Source: Desulfurococcales archaeon (GTDB taxonomy: Archaea > Thermoproteota > Thermoprotei_A > Sulfolobales > Desulfurococcaceae). Taken from it: a stretch of DNA of 37,404 nt. Positions 33,901 to 37,404 of the stretch are shown one piece after another. The notes below the pieces were generated by a model. It saw only the letters and a list, made by a program, of their open reading frames with translations. It ran no database searches and was not told where the DNA came from. Where the stretch lies: contig JALWZC010000065.1 in assembly GCA_027002875.1 (NCBI GenBank), positions 22,965 through 60,368 of the forward strand, in the 5' to 3' direction. Position numbers and translations under genes: made by a program. Position 1 is the first letter of the stretch. Each line of letters starts with the position of its first letter.

Positions 33901-35383
33901 CCCCATGCTCGTCCTAGACGAGGATCTAGCCTACGTGTTTGGAGCCTATACTGCTTATGGATGTGTGAAAGAGTATAAGGAGAAGCGTATATGTTTCGCA
34001 TTCAGTAAAGGAGAGGAAGAGATTGCAAGTAGAGTACTCGATATAATAGAGAGGAAGTTTAATATAAAGCCTACTATAAATGATCGCGGAACCCATGTTA
34101 TATACGAGTTCAACCATACCCTACTAGCCACCGTCTTCGAGAAACTACTGGGGAGGAAGCCGGGTGAAAAGAAGATCCCGGAGATTCTCTGGAGATCACC
34201 AGTAAATGTCGTTAGGTCGTTTTTTGAAGGGTTAAAAGCTGATCAGCGAAGAACTCATCGGGGAAGCTATGCTTCATATAGTACTGCTAACAAGGACCTT
34301 GCATATCAGCTGTTATGGCTGGCTAGATATAAGGGATTATACTCGGAACTTGTAGTAAAGCATGCGGGTAAGGATAGAGGCGGAACTTACTATAATGTTC
34401 TCGTATACCTTGATGAAAATCTTAGAAAAATCAATGCTTCTGAAAGAATTCCCGTTAAACCATTGATTAGGCTAATCAAACTATCTAAGCCTAGATCCAT
34501 CCCTTACGAATTAACCCGTATTAGAGAAAGAGAATTCATATCCCGGAGAACAGCGAGGGAAGTCTTAGAATGGATCAAGAAGAACGGGACATTCACAGAT
34601 ACAAGTAGAAGCTATATGAAGAAGATAAAAGAGCTTATCGAAAGTAATCTAACCATACATAAGGTTAAGAATATCAGGAAAAAAACTTATCACGGATACG
34701 TCTACGACATCTCAGTACCAGAAACAGAATCATTCTACGGCGGAAACATTCCAATCCTACTCCACAACACCGGCCACGGCGGATTATCCACCCTGCACGC
34801 TGAAACGCTTGATTATGCTATTAAGAGGTTGACTAGTCCGCCGATGAATATTAGTCCGCCGTATATTAAGTTGATGAATATCTTTATTCACTTGAAGCGT
34901 GTAATTACGCGTATTGAGAAGGGTGTTATTCGTGTCGAGCGCCGCGTTACTACTGTGCAGGAGGTTGCTGATTATGGTAAGTATATCGAGATCGCACACT
35001 GGGATCCCAAGACTGATCAGTTCAAGGTTCGCTTCGAGGATAGTATTCATTTAAGAGATATAGCTGATAAACGTGGGCTCGATCTCGAGGATATCATAGA
35101 CGAGATTTATCGTAAAGCCACTGTGTTGAATTGGATGATTCTGAAGAATATATTCAACGTATGGGATGTATCGAGGATAATATTCGACTACTACTACGAT
35201 CCCGCTACCGTTTATAAGAGAGCTGTCGAAGAACTAGAAGAAGCCGGGCGGGAAGCTGCGATACCAGCAATAACTACTACACGGGAGGAAATTGGGGAGA
35301 CGGAAGAGCTTGTAACCGGTACTAAGGAGATGGGTGAGGCTACAAAAGAATTATTCGAGCGGACGCGGGAGCTTGGAAAGTAG
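30974..35383 (+). CDS. Type II/IV secretion (pilus) ATPase with two inteins
   Basis: 1469 codons from TTG 30974. The extein parts (residues 1-298, 699-786, 1266-1469) join to a TadA/VirB11/PilT-type assembly ATPase of about 590 residues. After splicing the P-loop reads GGTGTGK-TTLL, followed by the Asp/His box TIEDTPEINLPHPNW, Walker B with arginine IIVGEIRGEEA, and TGHGGLSTLHAET. It powers the platform protein encoded divergently. Residues 299-698 and 787-1265 are inteins that sit in two of these catalytic motifs, so the enzyme is dead until both have spliced. The C-terminus past residue 1400 is Glu/Thr-rich and charged. The function depends on efficient splicing at growth temperature. Confidence 0.95.
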   Translation: MESLKKIFRLSRGARRPKPAVISKREELREEIVKSIVAPAGPVQIAERDPSWRIIESYYIYKPFVKIVIAETDTGPRYFVEEYGLTPADNEVLKKLTQILIDEIKPPTRPEDIKDLKGYVFREAERIAEKYKNKLGLIGSRRIKLLYYIERNLLGYGPIDPLLKDPNIEDISCNGIGIPIYVWHKKYESIPTNITFVEEDYLNEFIMKMAHMAGKHISIAFPILDAMLPEKHRLAATFGREVSVKGPSFTIRKFRERPFSVTEIIKSGEINSLVAAYIWTLIEHGKTAMIAGGTGTGKSFPGDTLIPILVNGRPAITRAKDLYSLVNSREYRVGEHYVKDVDGDIRILSVGRDYRIGWRRVRKVIRHRDNRPLVRVVTDSSIITTTIDHNFIKIDPETMELIPVRAGELREGDWIVNSWLDLEYMGGELSLDEAVFLGIWIGAGYLMEDGVIGLKHRSKPLVEKYRFLVRKLYSTDPRVKLEGRYYRVEFTNYKLFNELRELVENKDSIPVIINRIIFAKDKSYIIGFMAGLTETSSSIIIDNHNGEIKAQIIYSFESKHLLNLVSYLLKRLRIKHRVSVEGEVYKVAVKEPYMLKLLEYMMEYFTTSEMREFVSKIKDMISRFSGREDKDSEASQLYREKDGIGLSMLAKLADTDILLEEVKSIEYVDPSNDFLYDLEVEDTHNFVIGQIGWRLNHNTTLLNVVSMFIRPGMKIVTIEDTPEINLPHPNWVQLTSRESYLVGSQAAGTNIRLFDLVKLSLRYRPDYIIVGEIRGEEAFVLFQAMASVSHDTPVLLKDDAGHISLVKIGEFIDKFYNVGEERIAKPVEGYYVLSHNGYNAVWKPVKYVLRHSTDEIYEIEYEGGGRLEATGSHSVFVLDPDTLDIVEKPVSLLGSGDYLVSFNGVERDEDYQEINVVKLVMDYDDVYVDNIPEEIKKYTNGKNPIPLQKYTVLKSKAMVDDSDLRIKLLRSKYSLPPMLVLDEDLAYVFGAYTAYGCVKEYKEKRICFAFSKGEEEIASRVLDIIERKFNIKPTINDRGTHVIYEFNHTLLATVFEKLLGRKPGEKKIPEILWRSPVNVVRSFFEGLKADQRRTHRGSYASYSTANKDLAYQLLWLARYKGLYSELVVKHAGKDRGGTYYNVLVYLDENLRKINASERIPVKPLIRLIKLSKPRSIPYELTRIREREFISRRTAREVLEWIKKNGTFTDTSRSYMKKIKELIESNLTIHKVKNIRKKTYHGYVYDISVPETESFYGGNIPILLHNTGHGGLSTLHAETLDYAIKRLTSPPMNISPPYIKLMNIFIHLKRVITRIEKGVIRVERRVTTVQEVADYGKYIEIAHWDPKTDQFKVRFEDSIHLRDIADKRGLDLEDIIDEIYRKATVLNWMILKNIFNVWDVSRIIFDYYYDPATVYKRAVEELEEAGREAAIPAITTTREEIGETEELVTGTKEMGEATKELFERTRELGK
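31868..33067 (+). mobile_element. Intein 1 in the P-loop of the pilus ATPase
   Basis: Residues 299-698 of the ORF, 400 residues. It inserts between GGTGTGK and TTLL. The N-terminal block is SFPGDTLIPILVNG (Ser1 as nucleophile); block B has TTTIDHNF with the TxxH motif; block F is YDLEVEDTHNF; the C-terminus is LNHN before Thr+1. Endonuclease motif 1 reads AVFLGIWIGAGYL (Ala where Asp is expected) and motif 2 reads GFMAGLTETSSSI (Ser where the catalytic Asp is expected). Splicing looks possible; DNA cleavage looks lost. Confidence 0.9.
33332..34768 (+). mobile_element. Intein 2 at the TGHGG motif of the pilus ATPase
   Basis: Residues 787-1265, 479 residues. It inserts between FQAMA and TGHGGLST. 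Block A is SVSHDTPVLLK (Ser1), block B is ATGSHSVFV with TxxH, block F is VYDISVPETESF and the C-terminus is LLHN before Thr+1. Endonuclease motif 1 reads YVFGAYTAYGCV (Tyr in place of the acidic residue) and motif 2 reads SFFEGLKADQRR, which keeps one Asp but lacks the usual Gly. Splicing looks intact, homing doubtful. Confidence 0.9.
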
Positions 35384-35393
35384 TTTAAGCCCT

Positions 35394-36275
35394 TCATGGC
35401 CCAAATAATGTTTCAGCAATCTCCACCTCGAATTCACAGAAACTATGCATTTTATTAATACATTTCTTTTCCGAAACTACTACCCTCCTACCAGTCATCC
35501 TCCTGAAGAAAGCTTCGATTAAAGCCTCCGTTATGTATCCAGTCTTCATATTGAAGTGATATTTCCTCAATCCCCGGCACTCAATTGCACCCTTTCTGAA
35601 GATTACTATATACTTCCTGCCCATGCTCACTTCTTGAACATCGACTCTACCGAAACCAGTCGCTACCAAGAAGGATTTAAATAACTCGATCAGCGCTCTA
35701 TACTGCTCCTCGATACTTCCTTCCTCCGACACATACCGAGAGATATAGTCGAATAACGTCTCGCCAATAGCCCTTCCAAGCATTGCTGTATGGCTCAAGT
35801 ACCCTGTTTCAGCAATTGGCACCGACCTTCCACCCCTAGTCATGATATAGTAAGCATACTTCGCGATCATTTCTTCAGTAAACAATAAGGCTGGAACATC
35901 AACGAATTTTATCTCCCTATACTCTGGTATTACGTAGCCGTAGTTAGGCAAATAATATTCTACTTCGAGAACATCATCTAAACTCGTTATTTTCTCCTTT
36001 ATACTATCGGAGCATTCTTTATCACAATTCGATACTAGTATGTAGAAATAGGTTGTATCTTCAGACGGTTTCTCCGGAACCCCGATCTTTTCAATATTCT
36101 TGCCGGCTTCAGCTATTATTGATGAAACCCCAGCTAATACGCCGGGTTTATTATAGGATTTGATCATGAATAATGATGCTTTTTTATCTTTAACCTCTAT
36201 AACAGTATCGACATGGTAGCTTGGAGGTACCTTTTTGGTTTTAGGAGATATAATAAAGCGAAGTACCTCCGGCAT
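35394..36275 (-). CDS. ACT-V4R ligand-sensing protein
   Basis: 293 residues from ATG 36275. An ACT-like domain (about residues 32-112) starts ASLFMIKSYNKPGVLAGVSSIIAEAG, the usual NRPGVL-type signature for amino-acid binding. A V4R domain follows (about 150-290) with the ending YITEALIEAFFRRMTGRRVVV ... KCINKMHSFCEFEV, in which two Cys and a His-Ser-x-Cys pattern match the V4R metal or ligand site. V4R domains sense small hydrophobic molecules or metals. The role is inferred to be regulatory, with no DNA-binding domain present. The neighbouring gene on the same strand lies 98 bases upstream. Confidence 0.85.
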   Translation of the reverse strand: MPEVLRFIISPKTKKVPPSYHVDTVIEVKDKKASLFMIKSYNKPGVLAGVSSIIAEAGKNIEKIGVPEKPSEDTTYFYILVSNCDKECSDSIKEKITSLDDVLEVEYYLPNYGYVIPEYREIKFVDVPALLFTEEMIAKYAYYIMTRGGRSVPIAETGYLSHTAMLGRAIGETLFDYISRYVSEEGSIEEQYRALIELFKSFLVATGFGRVDVQEVSMGRKYIVIFRKGAIECRGLRKYHFNMKTGYITEALIEAFFRRMTGRRVVVSEKKCINKMHSFCEFEVEIAETLFGP

Positions 36276-36373
36276 ATAATCCCCAAGTTTAAAATTCTTC
36301 AGATAATAATATTATTGAAGATTATGGTTTAAATATGTATCATCATACCGGTGTTGTAGCCTCATAATATAAA

Positions 36374-37186
36374 CTATTTCTTAACCTCCTTAACCTCAAT
36401 CCTATAAGGGATATCGAGGTCAAGCATTGATAGTATAAGGTCTACATCGCCTGCAAGAACATCTTCCAGTTTGTCGACTTTACATCTACTAAACAATCCC
36501 TTCTTAGTCACGAATACCTTAAGCGCTAAAACACCCCTACTAAGCTCTATTTTAACATCAATTGTTTTACAGCCATAGAAGGGTGCTACTTCCTGTAATT
36601 CACTAGTAATCCTATCGAGGAATTCTTTAAGCTTCTTGGAGAATTCAAGTATAACCGGCTTACCCTCTTCGCTCCGCGCTTTCTCCCCGAGCTTCTTCTC
36701 CGTTTTTTCCTCCCGCTTAGTCCTCAGTTCTGCATAGATTCTTCTAGGTGTTTCCCGCGTAACATCTTCTCGGAACTCTTTCTGTACTTCGAACAGCTTG
36801 AAGGAGAGGGGTTTAATCCTTGAAGCTAGGATGAGTGTGGCGAGAGGCCTTAAACCCACTACCCTCTTACTAGTCTTGGGATCTGATACTGCTGTAGAAA
36901 CTATTCTTCCGTGATCTATGTATATGAGGAACCTCTTCCCCTCGAGATTAGTTGTTAAGAGTATTTCCTTATCCTTGCCTAACTCATATATTTTCTTGAA
37001 GTCTTCGTATGAAATAGTTATTTTCCGGACAAACTTGCTGCGCATTAATAATTGTGCTTCGAAAGTTATGTCTTTTAATACGTCTATTCTCTTAGTATCT
37101 ATAGGCATACTTGCAATTATCTCGTATACTTCTCTTTCTTCATCGCTTGACAAATACTTCCACCGGGCTAACACTAGATAATACAT
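36374..37186 (-). CDS. Hypothetical two-domain protein with charged linker
   Basis: 270 residues from ATG 37186, with a TATA-like ATTATAGT at about 37211-37218, leaderless spacing. The N-terminal domain (about residues 1-150) has helices and a beta part (KRFLIYIDHGRIVSTAVSDP) that faintly recalls DUF2226-type archaeal domains. Residues 150-185 are a Lys/Glu-rich linker, probably coiled or disordered. The C-terminal domain has a helix followed by a beta hairpin (KTIDVKIELSRGVLALKVFV). Two Cys are far apart. I cannot assign a family; a role alongside the ACT-V4R gene is only positional. Confidence 0.6.
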   Translation of the reverse strand: MYYLVLARWKYLSSDEEREVYEIIASMPIDTKRIDVLKDITFEAQLLMRSKFVRKITISYEDFKKIYELGKDKEILLTTNLEGKRFLIYIDHGRIVSTAVSDPKTSKRVVGLRPLATLILASRIKPLSFKLFEVQKEFREDVTRETPRRIYAELRTKREEKTEKKLGEKARSEEGKPVILEFSKKLKEFLDRITSELQEVAPFYGCKTIDVKIELSRGVLALKVFVTKKGLFSRCKVDKLEDVLAGDVDLILSMLDLDIPYRIEVKEVKK

Positions 37187-37230
37187 ATCATTAAATACGT
37201 GGACTTAAACAACTATAATGCTAGGCCGCA

Positions 37231-37404
37231 CTAAATAATAATTGTCTCATCAACTATATTAATAAAGAGCTTCTCTTCAGCAGTTTTAAGAACGTTATTC
37301 GGGAGGAAAAGTACTAGTCTAATATCACCCTTCCCCGCCTCATTGATGAGGGAGGCCGCTAACGCTAATTCCCTTACTAGTTTATAGGTTTTCTCTATAC
37401 CCAT
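37231..37404 (-). CDS. Short or truncated reading frame at the right edge
   Basis: 57 residues, read from the reverse complement, ending at TAG 37233-37231. An ATG occupies the last three bases of the window, so it is either a complete small protein or the end of a longer gene that starts outside. It has a helix (TYKLVRELALAASLINEAG) followed by strand-like DIRLVLFLPNNV and FINIVDETIII. No family is recognised. Confidence 0.5.
   Translation of the reverse strand: MGIEKTYKLVRELALAASLINEAGKGDIRLVLFLPNNVLKTAEEKLFINIVDETIII

Noticed and set aside
31868-34768. ATPase insertions as two extra enzyme domains or a gene fusion
   Set aside because: Both segments have the block A, B, F and G order of inteins, end in HN before Thr, and interrupt conserved motifs that rejoin perfectly.
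1-37404. CRISPR arrays, tRNA genes and insertion sequences
   Set aside because: No spaced direct repeats, no tRNA T-loop with acceptor stem, and no transposase or terminal inverted repeats were found by eye.

Overview
The window looks like chromosomal DNA of a hyperthermophilic crenarchaeon, most likely a member of the Desulfurococcales. This rests on the rich use of AGG/AGA and ATA codons, frequent TTG and GTG starts, TATA boxes about 25 bases ahead of several leaderless starts, GGTG/GGAG-type ribosome sites, and the gene content: archaeal NadM, TldD/TldE, a DUF1998 helicase, an MthK-like channel and an archaeal type IV pilus locus. The genus cannot be fixed by eye. No tRNA, rRNA, CRISPR array or insertion sequence was recognised, and no gap between genes exceeds about 210 bases.

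Layout. 1-1324 (minus) holds most of a large protein running off the left edge. It was read directly from the reverse complement and looks like a CARF-type sensor joined to a PIN-type nuclease. 1477-5469 holds unknown, mostly membrane or exported proteins. 5536-8230 has a DUF1998 helicase and a small zinc-finger-like protein. 8374-11140 is a tldD-tldE pair. 11152-13321 (minus) is an overlapping run of nadM, a CxxCxxCC cluster protein and birA. 13396-16867 has an M50 site-2 protease, a small anchored protein, a four-gene minus-strand cluster of unknown function and a small soluble protein. 16830-20484 has an SAMHD1-like HD phosphohydrolase, a membrane protein, a winged-helix protein and an RCK potassium channel.

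20677-35383 is the main feature: a type IV pilus-like secretion locus. On the minus strand a double TadC/FlaJ-type membrane platform (30779) heads a tightly packed operon of TM-anchored pseudopilin-like proteins and a large DUF2341 surface protein, followed by two separately promoted pilin genes. Divergently, on the plus strand, lies the secretion ATPase, whose reading frame carries two inteins, one splitting the P-loop and one just before the conserved TGHGG motif. Without them the ATPase is about 590 residues. Both inteins keep splicing motifs but seem to have lost acidic residues of their LAGLIDADG endonuclease.

Two genes of this locus are broken as read. The DUF2341 protein has an in-frame TGA separating its N-terminal membrane anchor from the rest. 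The second pilin has its class III signal peptide in a different frame from its body. Either the locus is decaying, these are recoding events, or the sequence has errors. Right of the locus are an ACT-V4R sensor-like protein, an unknown soluble protein, and a short reading frame cut by the window edge.
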